NCBI RefSeq assembly: GCF_017743995.1
Contig: NZ_JAGHRB010000016.1
Coordinates: forward strand, 1-64,000
Length of the DNA: 64,000 nt
Source of the DNA: Ruegeria sp. R13_0
Lineage (GTDB): Bacteria; Pseudomonadota; Alphaproteobacteria; Rhodobacterales; Rhodobacteraceae
Direction of reading: 5' to 3'
Position 1 is the stretch's first letter, and each line of letters begins with the position of its first letter. Shown piece by piece: positions 17,810-25,314 of this stretch. The notes under the pieces are model-generated. The model searched no databases, was not told the origin of the DNA, and saw nothing but the letters and a program-made list of their open reading frames with translations. A program made the position numbers and the translations under genes.

Positions 17810-18979
17810 ATGTCCGACATGATGACCACACAGGCCGGCGACGCCGGTGCCTTTCGCGATTTCGACCTCAGCCGCGTCCCCACCCCCTGTTTCGTGGTCG
17901 ACGAGAAAGCCGTCGAGCGGAACCTGCGCATCCTCTCCGATATCGGCACACAGTCGGGCGCACATGTCCTTTCAGCGCTCAAGGCGTTTTCGATGTTCTC
18001 GCTGGCCCCGCTGGTGCGCCAACACCTCGGCGGCACCTGCGCCTCTGGCATCTACGAAGCCCGTCTGGGCCGCGAGGAATATGGCGGCGAGGTCGCAACC
18101 TTTTGCGCCGGGTACAAGGATGCGGATATCGACGAGATCCTGTCGCTGTCCGACCACATCATCTTCAACTCGCCCGCTCAAAAAGACCGATTCCTCGCCA
18201 AGGCCCAAGCGGCCAATGTGCAGATCGGCCTGCGGATCAACCCGGAACATTCCGAAGGCGAGATTCCCAAATACGACCCCTGCGCGCCCTGTTCACGCCT
18301 CGGGACACCCGTCAGCCAACTCACCTCCGAGACCCTGATCGGCGCAGACGGCCTGCACATGCACACGCTCTGCGAACAGGGTTTCGATCCCCTTCAACGC
18401 ACTTGGGAAGCGGTCGAACCCAAGCTTAAACCTTTCCTCGGTCAGCTCAAATGGCTGAACTTCGGCGGCGGCCACCATATCACGCGCGATGACTATGACC
18501 GTGACGGGCTGGTGGAATTCATCAAATCCATCCGCACGAAATATGATGTCGACGTCTACCTCGAACCCGGCGAGGCCGTCGCGTTGGACGCGGGTATTCT
18601 GGTCGGAGAAATCCTCGACCTGCCCACCAATGGCATGACTCTCGCCATCACCGATATCTCGGCCACCTGCCACATGCCCGACGTGATCGAGGCCCCCTAT
18701 CGCCCCGCCCTGATGGACGAGGCCAAGGCGGGCCACACTTACCGTCTGGGCGGGCCGTCTTGCCTCGCAGGCGATGTGATCGGCGACTACACGTGGGACA
18801 AACCGCTAGAGGTCGGGCAACGCTTTGCCTTCCTCGACCAAGCGCATTACTCGATGGTCAAGACCAACACGTTCAACGGTGTTCCCCTGCCGACCATCGC
18901 CCTGTGGAACAGCGAAACGGACGAGCTGAAGATCATCAAACAGTTCGGCTATGACGACTTTAAGGACCGCCTCTCATGA
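17810..18979 (+). CDS. nspC: Carboxy(nor)spermidine decarboxylase
   Basis: The 389-residue PLP enzyme of the alanine racemase-fold group IV decarboxylases removes CO2 from carboxyspermidine to give spermidine. Key elements are SALKAFSMF (PLP lysine, near residue 60), the LNFGGGHHITRDDYD loop and the catalytic cysteine region DISATCHMPDV, followed by YRLGGPSCLAGD. I start at ATG 17810; the in-frame upstream extension passes through the repeat and is not protein-like. It overlaps agmatinase by four bases. Confidence 0.9.
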   Translation: MSDMMTTQAGDAGAFRDFDLSRVPTPCFVVDEKAVERNLRILSDIGTQSGAHVLSALKAFSMFSLAPLVRQHLGGTCASGIYEARLGREEYGGEVATFCAGYKDADIDEILSLSDHIIFNSPAQKDRFLAKAQAANVQIGLRINPEHSEGEIPKYDPCAPCSRLGTPVSQLTSETLIGADGLHMHTLCEQGFDPLQRTWEAVEPKLKPFLGQLKWLNFGGGHHITRDDYDRDGLVEFIKSIRTKYDVDVYLEPGEAVALDAGILVGEILDLPTNGMTLAITDISATCHMPDVIEAPYRPALMDEAKAGHTYRLGGPSCLAGDVIGDYTWDKPLEVGQRFAFLDQAHYSMVKTNTFNGVPLPTIALWNSETDELKIIKQFGYDDFKDRLS

Positions 18980-19818
18980 GCATTTTCCTCGACAGTGAAC
19001 TGACCGAAGCTGAGCGCTCGGAAGGCGCGCGCTTTCGCGTGATTCCGGTTCCGCTGGAACGCACGGTTTCGTATGGCTCCGGCACCGCCAAGGGCCCCGA
19101 GGCGATCATCGAAGCCAGCAATGAGCTGGAGCGCATCACCGGCCATGCAGAACCCTGCGTCGAGGGTATCTTTACCGAAACCCCACTGGATTGCGGCGGT
19201 CCCTTGCCCGAGGTGATGGAACGCCTCGCCCAACGGACCGAAGCCGCCATTCGCGCGGGCAAGGTGCCGGTCACGCTAGGCGGAGAACATTCCCTCAGCT
19301 ACGGCGCAGTGACGGGTGTGGCGCGGGCGTTGAACCAGCCCGTCGGGATCGTGCAAATCGACGCCCATGCCGATTTGCGCAACGCGTATCAGGGCGAGAA
19401 GCACTCCCACGCCTCGGTCATGCACTTGCTGGCCGAAGAGGGTATTCGTCTGGCCCAGTTCGGCGTGCGTGCATTCTCGACCGAGGAAGCCAAAAGCCGT
19501 CTGAAAAACCATGTCTTCCACGTCGACGCCGAGGAACTGGTCACTGGCAACATCCACGCTGTCGATCTGCCCGAGGACTTCCCGGAGCTGGTTTATGTCA
19601 GCTTTGACGTGGATGGTCTCGACCCGTCCCAAATGCCCGCCACTGGAACGCCTGTACCGGGCGGTTTGGGATACTATCAGGCGCTGAGGCTTGTCGAACA
19701 CGCCCTTAAAGGCCGCAAGTGTGTCGGCTTCGACGTTGTCGAGCTGGCCCCCGACGGCAATGCCGCCTGGGACTTCACTGCAGCTCAGATCGTCTATCGT
19801 CTGATGGCGGCCTGCTAA
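18976..19818 (+). CDS. speB: Agmatinase
   Basis: The 280-residue ureohydrolase splits agmatine into putrescine and urea. The manganese ligands are visible in GGEHS, DAHADLR and SFDVDGLDPSQMPATGTP. It overlaps the decarboxylase by ATGA, so the two are translationally coupled. With speA upstream it completes arginine to putrescine, feeding the carboxyspermidine branch. Its stop overlaps that of the convergent HD-domain gene by four bases. Confidence 0.9.
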   Translation: MSIFLDSELTEAERSEGARFRVIPVPLERTVSYGSGTAKGPEAIIEASNELERITGHAEPCVEGIFTETPLDCGGPLPEVMERLAQRTEAAIRAGKVPVTLGGEHSLSYGAVTGVARALNQPVGIVQIDAHADLRNAYQGEKHSHASVMHLLAEEGIRLAQFGVRAFSTEEAKSRLKNHVFHVDAEELVTGNIHAVDLPEDFPELVYVSFDVDGLDPSQMPATGTPVPGGLGYYQALRLVEHALKGRKCVGFDVVELAPDGNAAWDFTAAQIVYRLMAAC

Positions 19819-20405
19819 CCCTCCGAGGTTTCGTTCAGCTCCATGTGCCCTTCGCCCTTGTTCAACACGCGGCGCAACATGGGCTCGAAAAACTCCAGCG
19901 GTTTGGTCGGGTAGTTTGGGTCAAACGCCTTCTGATCGTATTCATGGCAGAAATAGCGACAGTCCTCCCAATAGGGGCTGTCGCGATACTTGTCGCGCGC
20001 GTTGCGGTCTCCGCCAAGATGATGGTTGTAGTAATAGCCCTGAAACACGCAGTGATGCTTGAGAATCCAATGGGTTTTCTCGCTGACATAGGGCTTCATC
20101 ATCGCCGCTGACAGCTCACCATGGTTGTAGGGCGACAGGATATCGCCCGTGTCATGGATCAGCGCGGCGACCACAAGCTCCTCATCCGCGCCATCCTCAT
20201 AGGCCCGCGTCGCGGCCTGCAGAGAGTGTTGGTAGCGGTTCACCGGATACGGCGTCCATTCCTCGTCCAACGAACGAATCGCGTCCAGAATTCGGTCTGG
20301 CAGGGCGGCATTGTAGGCCTCTTCATAGTCCATAACGGCGTCCCAGTCGGCCTTTGTGGCCTCTTCAAAACTGGTCCAGGTCGGCTTGTGGCTTTTGTCC
20401 AGCAT
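19815..20405 (-). CDS. HD-domain protein, possible PhnZ/MIOX-type di-iron oxygenase
   Basis: The 196-residue protein has the HD motif spread as QHSLQAA, AALIHDTGD, NHGELSA and LKHHCVFQGYY. The spacing and the short length resemble the MIOX/PhnZ/TmpB oxygenases, HD proteins that use a mixed-valence di-iron centre to cleave C-P or C-C bonds, rather than nucleotide phosphohydrolases. That assignment is inference; no phosphonate genes are adjacent. It is divergent from a LysR regulator with a shared operator-like repeat. Start at ATG 20405, with AAAGGA eight bases upstream; a longer frame to 20513 would overlap the LysR gene. Confidence 0.7.
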   Translation of the reverse strand: MLDKSHKPTWTSFEEATKADWDAVMDYEEAYNAALPDRILDAIRSLDEEWTPYPVNRYQHSLQAATRAYEDGADEELVVAALIHDTGDILSPYNHGELSAAMMKPYVSEKTHWILKHHCVFQGYYYNHHLGGDRNARDKYRDSPYWEDCRYFCHEYDQKAFDPNYPTKPLEFFEPMLRRVLNKGEGHMELNETSEG

Positions 20406-20466
20406 GGCATGTCCTTTGTCCTGATCGGGAACAGGATATCTCGACTTGCCTGCTGAAAAAAATAAA

Positions 20467-20488
20467 TTGATTTTATCATAGCGATCAA
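20467..20488. promoter_or_regulatory. Candidate LysR operator
   Basis: TTGAT and ATCAA form an inverted repeat with a 12-base AT-rich spacer, in the 97-base gap between the HD-domain gene and the LysR gene. This is the usual place and form for a LysR recognition site. Confidence 0.55.
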
Positions 20489-20502
20489 AAAATACTGCCA
20501 CC

Positions 20503-21336
20503 ATGCAGATCAAAGCTTTTGAAACTTTTCTATGCGTTGCAGAGACGGGAGGGTTTCACGCAGCAGCGCGCAAGCTGAATGTGACCCAAACGGCTGTCAG
20601 CGCGCGCATACGGCAGATCGAGGACGCCACCGGAAAGCCCCTTTTCACTCGCGGTGCCGGAGGCACGGCACTCACAGACTTCGGCCGCCAATTTCGCCCT
20701 TACGCCGAGCAGATGCTCTCACTTTGGTCCTATGCGTCGACTGATTTGCCCACACAAAACCAGAATCGTCCGGCACTGAGGCTGGGGGCGCAGCTCAGCG
20801 TTTGGGATCCCTTGCTGGTCGATCTCGCCATACGTTTCGAACAGCATCTTGGCCAATTGCTGCTGACGCTGAACTACGATCATGATCTGGATATGGTGGA
20901 CGCGGTCGCAACACATGTGCTGGACGCCGCTCTGACCCATGAAAAGCCCTCAGACAGGCGGGTGATGTTTGAAACCCTGCCACCAGAGCGATTGGTTCTG
21001 GTCGAAACCGCTGAGGCAATGGTCGGCAACTCGGTGTTCGTCAATCTCGAACTTGGCGCCGCCTATCAGGACCATGTGCGGACTACGGCCCGCAAGGCAG
21101 AGGGGCAGACGGTCTTTCTGGGCAATTGCATGATGGCCCTGCGCTATGTCCTCAAACGAGGGGGGCGCGGGTTTTTTCCCGCCTATTTGGCCGCCGAGCA
21201 TATTCGCTCTGGCGCGCTGGTGCGAGTTGCTCAGAGCCCGGACCTGATGTTGCCGCTATATCTCGTAACCCGCCCGGACAGCGCTGCGTTCGAGGATATT
21301 CTAGACTGCTTGCAGGTTCTGCGAGACCCTGCCTAG
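20503..21336 (+). CDS. LysR-family regulator
   Basis: The 277-residue protein has an N-terminal LysR helix-turn-helix (GGFHAAARKLNVTQTAVSARIRQIE, about residues 16-41) and a periplasmic-binding-like effector domain. It is divergent from the HD-domain gene and probably controls it. The inducer cannot be read. It overlaps the convergent LptF-type gene by four bases at the stops. Confidence 0.85.
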   Translation: MQIKAFETFLCVAETGGFHAAARKLNVTQTAVSARIRQIEDATGKPLFTRGAGGTALTDFGRQFRPYAEQMLSLWSYASTDLPTQNQNRPALRLGAQLSVWDPLLVDLAIRFEQHLGQLLLTLNYDHDLDMVDAVATHVLDAALTHEKPSDRRVMFETLPPERLVLVETAEAMVGNSVFVNLELGAAYQDHVRTTARKAEGQTVFLGNCMMALRYVLKRGGRGFFPAYLAAEHIRSGALVRVAQSPDLMLPLYLVTRPDSAAFEDILDCLQVLRDPA

Positions 21337-22457
21337 ACAGCGACCTCGGCCCTGGAACGGCGCCAGATTGGGCGTCCCGCAACCGCCAGGAACAGGCACG
21401 AGATTAGGATACCAATGACCGCCGGTGCATAGAGAACGATCCAAAGACCCGGCTCATCTATCACGACCGGAGAAACAAACCCCCGAACGCCTTCCAGCAG
21501 AACCAGAATGGTAAACGCCCCCAGAATCTGGGGCCACAACCCGAACCTCGAGAAGCTTCCCAGCATCAGGGTGGCATATCCGACCAGCCCAACCGCCACG
21601 CAAATCGCGATCCACGAGAAACGCTGGTGCAACTCATCCGTCAGTTCACCCGGGCTGAACCCTTCGGCGCTGGCGATCGCCTCGCGGTCCCGGATCAATT
21701 CCATCGTGGGGATCGCTTCAAGGCTACGGGTATTCATGCCGCCGGTACTGGTCAGCGCCGAAATATCGTAAGAGGCGTCCTGAAAAAGGGTCGATGACAG
21801 AGTGCGCCCGTCCTTGTCCAGCCGCAGCGCGACCCCATCCAGCATGACAAGGTTGATGCCCGCCGCATTGTTCACCAGATACGCCGTTGAGCTTGAATAG
21901 CTGACAGAATTCGCCGGGTCTCGCCGGTCTGAGACAAAGACCTCATGCAGGGTCCCGTCCAGATCAATCCGACCGATATAGACCGTGACACCGTCGGCGG
22001 GGTGCAGAAACTCACCTTCGTTCAGCAATTGGGCGGTCACGTCGCCTGCGACCTCAGCCTGCCGGATCTCGAGCTGTTCGACAGATGCGGGGCGCAGGAA
22101 AACGCTGATCGCCGCCATCATCACCCCTGTGACAAGACCGAACAGGACCACAGCCCGCGCCAGACGCCACGGGCTGGAGCCGGTCGCCAGCATGACCGTC
22201 ATCTCACTTTCCCGGCTGAGGCGGTTCGTGGCGTAAACGGCAGCAGCAAACACAGCCATCGGCATCACCGTCCGGATCAGGGTCGGCAGCGTCAGAGCGG
22301 TGAATTCGAGGAAAACAATCGCCGACTGGCCACCACTGATGACCCGGTCAAACAGGCTAACAGACCGCGTGATCCAGAAAACACCGACCAAAACCAGAGT
22401 AAAAAAGCCGAACAGCACCAGCAACTGCCGCAGGAAGTAACCATCGAAACGCGACAT
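21333..22457 (-). CDS. LptF/LptG-family LPS export permease
   Basis: The 374-residue membrane protein fits LptF: a short cytoplasmic start (SRFDGYFLRQL), three N-terminal membrane segments, a beta-rich periplasmic domain (about residues 130-270) and three C-terminal membrane segments. LptF, LptG and LptB form the ABC transporter that pulls lipopolysaccharide from the inner membrane. The N-terminal sequence is closest to LptF as I know it. No lptG partner is adjacent; it may lie elsewhere, or this may be a paralogue. Confidence 0.8.
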   Translation of the reverse strand: MSRFDGYFLRQLLVLFGFFTLVLVGVFWITRSVSLFDRVISGGQSAIVFLEFTALTLPTLIRTVMPMAVFAAAVYATNRLSRESEMTVMLATGSSPWRLARAVVLFGLVTGVMMAAISVFLRPASVEQLEIRQAEVAGDVTAQLLNEGEFLHPADGVTVYIGRIDLDGTLHEVFVSDRRDPANSVSYSSSTAYLVNNAAGINLVMLDGVALRLDKDGRTLSSTLFQDASYDISALTSTGGMNTRSLEAIPTMELIRDREAIASAEGFSPGELTDELHQRFSWIAICVAVGLVGYATLMLGSFSRFGLWPQILGAFTILVLLEGVRGFVSPVVIDEPGLWIVLYAPAVIGILISCLFLAVAGRPIWRRSRAEVAV

Positions 22458-22556
22458 GTACCCTCATTCCCGGTGTCTGCGATTTGCGGAGACTTTAGGC
22501 TATCCCGCAGGCAGAGGAAAGACGGTCACCGCCCTGCTTTGTGATCGGGTGGGGTT

Positions 22557-23402
22557 TCAGATGACCAGAAGATCGACCTGATGTTTGATCTGTGCGAACG
22601 CGTCACGCGACACGGGATGAAAGCCCCCAGCGTGACGATATACGCCCCGATAGTTGTCAAATAGCAGGTCACACAGCTCTTGCTGGGTGCTGTGCTGTCC
22701 GTCAGGGGTAAATTCCAAAAAAATCGGCGGGCGGAAATCGGTGATCAACTGCTTCATCCCCTTCAGGGCAGATAGCTCATGGCCCTCAACATCCATCCAA
22801 ACCAGCCCAATTTGATCAGCCTGAAGGGCGCCCGACTGCACCAGATCGTCAATCCGGATGATCTCGACTGAAAAACTCTCTCGGGTTTTGCCGCTTGTGC
22901 GTTTGGCCCCCAGACGTGAGCCACCTCGGTTGAACAGATCTCGGGTAAATTCCGCCGTTCCACTCGTGTCAGAAGCCGCGACGCCCAAAATCTCCACTTT
23001 GTCTGTCAGCCCGTTCAACGCAAGATTGTGACGCAGCAGGTTCATATTGTCCGGGTCTGGCTCGATCGCCACGACGGCGTCACACTGAAGATCGAGGAAG
23101 AAATACACGGTTTGGGTGCCGATATTGGCCCCAACCTCCAGAACGGACATGCCGGGCTTATAGGCATTGTTCTGTTCAAGAAACGTCCGCAGATCCGTGA
23201 CCGAACCACGGGCAAATTCACCGTTCTGGAAAAGTGAACGTCCGATTGCATCCGTTGGAAAGAAGGCAAAGGCATGATCGCCCAAGTCCCGAAACAACAA
23301 AGTATCCTGATCAAGCAGCTCATTCATGACGGCGCGCCGGGTTTTACCGTTGCCCAGAACACGTGAGGCAATCTTTTCGGCAATCAGGCTTCGCAATCCC
23401 AT
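22557..23402 (-). CDS. FkbM-family SAM methyltransferase
   Basis: The 281-residue protein has the SAM-binding glycine motif VLEVGANIGTQT near residue 89, the acidic AIEPDPDN at the end of strand two, and the FkbM signature WMDVEGHELSALKGM. FkbM proteins methylate hydroxyl groups on sugars or small molecules. No sugar-biosynthesis genes are adjacent, so the substrate is open. Codon and base usage are like its neighbours. Confidence 0.85.
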   Translation of the reverse strand: MGLRSLIAEKIASRVLGNGKTRRAVMNELLDQDTLLFRDLGDHAFAFFPTDAIGRSLFQNGEFARGSVTDLRTFLEQNNAYKPGMSVLEVGANIGTQTVYFFLDLQCDAVVAIEPDPDNMNLLRHNLALNGLTDKVEILGVAASDTSGTAEFTRDLFNRGGSRLGAKRTSGKTRESFSVEIIRIDDLVQSGALQADQIGLVWMDVEGHELSALKGMKQLITDFRPPIFLEFTPDGQHSTQQELCDLLFDNYRGVYRHAGGFHPVSRDAFAQIKHQVDLLVI

Positions 23403-24146
23403 TCAACACCTTTGAATACAAATCAAATATTGTCTTCAGTGCATATCTCCACGTTCTCCGCTCAGCAACACAGAGATCGATTTGATACGAAACATGGTGC
23501 ATTTGCACCCTATCGGGTTAGGCAGCTTCACAGCACGCTTACATTCGGCACGCGTCAGAGCCTTCATCGTGTGTTTGCGGCTGTTTCATTTCCAACAATG
23601 TCGTTTGAAACAGGCTCCGGAACTCGGCTTCTTTCACGGTGGGTTCGCTTGTTTCTTCATCCGCGGCGCGAAGCTCTTCGGGCCGAGGCCGCGTCTGCCG
23701 TGCTGCTTGCCAACGGTGGTCGCGAAAGATCGACCAAAAACTCTGTATCAAATTCCTTCCCTCCCAATGAACTGTGCAAACCTTGTCACTGCGGGGCCGA
23801 TCCGAACCTCAGTGGTTGGCCGAGGCTCAAGGATCACAGTCCGTGAGTGGCACCCCGCAGCGACGAGGTGCATTTAGGGATTTCATTTTGAGACGTAAGG
23901 GGGAAGAAAACCCCGGTTTTCGTCACTTTTGTGCATGCAAAACAAAAAAGCGAGCCGAAGCTTACGTTTACGTCAACTACGGCGAGGCAGAAGAAATTTC
24001 GGGACGCTACGTCAAATCCTGACCCATAGCACAGTATGGCCGTCGCTTTAAAGGCCCCAGAGGAACATCGAATGGAACTTCGTTCGGCAAGTCTGGGGTT
24101 CGACACGGCCGCGAAAGCGAATATTCAAGTTTTGGGAAGTTTTGAA
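23403..24146. other. Poorly coding stretch between fkbM-like gene and tRNA-Trp
   Basis: This 744-base gap has no long convincing gene. It holds one small minus-strand frame with a good ribosome site (23539-23751) and a palindromic CTTACGTTTACGTCAA at 23961-23976 that resembles, at 14 of 16 positions, MerR/LiuR-type sites (TTGACG-type arms). The segment 23900-24010 is relatively AT-rich. Other open frames here are compositionally unconvincing. Confidence 0.5.
23539..23751 (-). CDS. Small hypothetical protein (70 aa)
   Basis: A TTG start at 23751 follows a strong purine-rich ribosome site (GGGAGGGAAGGA ends two bases before it; GGGAGG is about seven bases away). The product starts IQSFWSIFRD and is highly charged in its second half, soluble, without recognised motifs. 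Lack of any known relative keeps confidence low. Confidence 0.35.
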   Translation of the reverse strand: MIQSFWSIFRDHRWQAARQTRPRPEELRAADEETSEPTVKEAEFRSLFQTTLLEMKQPQTHDEGSDACRM

Positions 24147-24222
24147 TGGCAGGGGCAGCAGGGTTCGAACCCGCGACCTACGGTTTTGGAGACCGTCGCT
24201 CTACCAACTGAGCTATACCCCT
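24147..24222 (-). tRNA. tRNA-Trp (anticodon CCA)
   Basis: The minus strand folds as a full cloverleaf: a 7-bp acceptor stem (AGGGGTA with TGCCCCT), a D-loop TAGCTCAGTTGGTAGAGC, an anticodon stem GACGG/CCGTA with loop CTCCAAA giving anticodon CCA, and GGTTCGAACC in the T-arm. The discriminator is G and the 3' CCA is encoded (24147-24149). In many alphaproteobacteria this tRNA precedes secE-nusG; that neighbourhood is absent here. Confidence 0.97.
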
Positions 24223-24364
24223 AGGCTGAGCCTCAGATATGCCAGCCGCGCGGCGGACTCAAGAGGCTTTTTCAGTTTCTCGACCACTTCTCGCCAAGAC
24301 AAACAAGTTGCACGCGGCGTTGAGTTCTATAAGACACGGTTTGGCCAATATGAGGAACCCATCC

Positions 24365-25072
24365 GTGAGTATCCGCAAAAAGATCGCCGACAGCGAAGCC
24401 GTGTTAAATTGGGCGGCGCGCCGTATTGCGAGCTATATTCGGATGGTCAACCGCAACACCAAATGGCAGCGCATCGGCTATGAAGAACTGGACCAGCTGG
24501 CCGAACAGGGCGAACCGGTCATCGTTGTTCTGTGGCATCAGCGGCTAGCGCAGTCACCCTATTTCTTCCCTCTGGACAAGGCGCAGATCTGCTCGATCAC
24601 GTCCTCGGCCCGGGCGGGCAGCATGGTGGGCCGCGTACAAAAGCTTTTCGGCATGGACACGATCGCCATGGCCAGCAAACACAAAAGCAACGTCGCCGTG
24701 TCGCGTGAAGTTCTAGGCAAAATGAAGCAGGGGATTTCTATTGGTATTGCCGCCGACGGACCCCGCGGACCAGAACGGGTGCTGTCGACCGTGCCTCTGG
24801 TCTGGGCGCGCACATCCGGCAAACGGGTGTTCGGAATCACCTTCTCGGCCCGTCACGGCAGAGAGGCCGGTACATGGGACCGCTTACTCATGCCCAGCCC
24901 CTGGCGCAACGAAGGTGTATTTTTATGCCGCGAATGGACCGAAACCGTACCCCGAAAAGCCAGTGAAGAGCAGATCGAAACCCTGCGCCAAAGCCTAGAG
25001 CAGCACATGAACGACATCACTGCCGAGGCCGACCGGATGGTCGGGCGCGAACCGTGGTCACCTAAGCCCTAG
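24365..25072 (+). CDS. DUF374 lysophospholipid-acyltransferase-like protein
   Basis: The 235-residue protein carries the acyltransferase-like VVLWHQRLAQSP (the family histidine, near residue 57) and GIAADGPRGPERV, which mark DUF374 (LPLAT-like) proteins. They are thought to act on lipids or lipid A, but activity is not proven here. I place the start at GTG 24365: GAGGAA lies seven bases upstream and the product begins SIRKKIADS as relatives do; an ATG at 24350 is possible. It converges on the MoaD-like gene with a four-base overlap of stops. Confidence 0.82.
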   Translation: MSIRKKIADSEAVLNWAARRIASYIRMVNRNTKWQRIGYEELDQLAEQGEPVIVVLWHQRLAQSPYFFPLDKAQICSITSSARAGSMVGRVQKLFGMDTIAMASKHKSNVAVSREVLGKMKQGISIGIAADGPRGPERVLSTVPLVWARTSGKRVFGITFSARHGREAGTWDRLLMPSPWRNEGVFLCREWTETVPRKASEEQIETLRQSLEQHMNDITAEADRMVGREPWSPKP

Positions 25073-25314
25073 CCACCGCGCAGCCTCTGCATCAGATAGA
25101 CTTCGCTACCTTCCGGGATGGGTTCCGTCAGGCCCGTTGCAATCACGCGCCCGTCGATCGCGATTGAGACGCCCGCATCAATGGGGGCCTGCAATTGTGG
25201 ATGCGCGCGCACCAGGGCGCGCAGCAACTCTCCGGTTGTTTTGGCCTCGACCTCGACGACGGCCAAGCCCCCGGTCAGAGACCGGAGGCCGGACCAGAGG
25301 TGAACCTCAACCAT
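25069..25314 (-). CDS. MoaD/ThiS-like small sulfur-carrier protein
   Basis: The 81-residue protein has the ubiquitin-like MoaD/ThiS pattern and ends in Gly-Gly, the residue pair activated as a thiocarboxylate. MoaD donates sulfur for the molybdopterin dithiolene. Its start overlaps the end of the Mo-hydroxylase large subunit by eight bases, so it is co-expressed with a molybdoenzyme; this suggests a role in maturing its cofactor. ThiS-like alternatives are less likely given the location. Confidence 0.78.
   Translation of the reverse strand: MVEVHLWSGLRSLTGGLAVVEVEAKTTGELLRALVRAHPQLQAPIDAGVSIAIDGRVIATGLTEPIPEGSEVYLMQRLRGG

Noticed and set aside
23834-24106. 90-residue minus-strand frame next to tRNA-Trp
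   Set aside because: Cys/Ser/Phe-rich, no motif and no good ribosome site; treated as non-coding.
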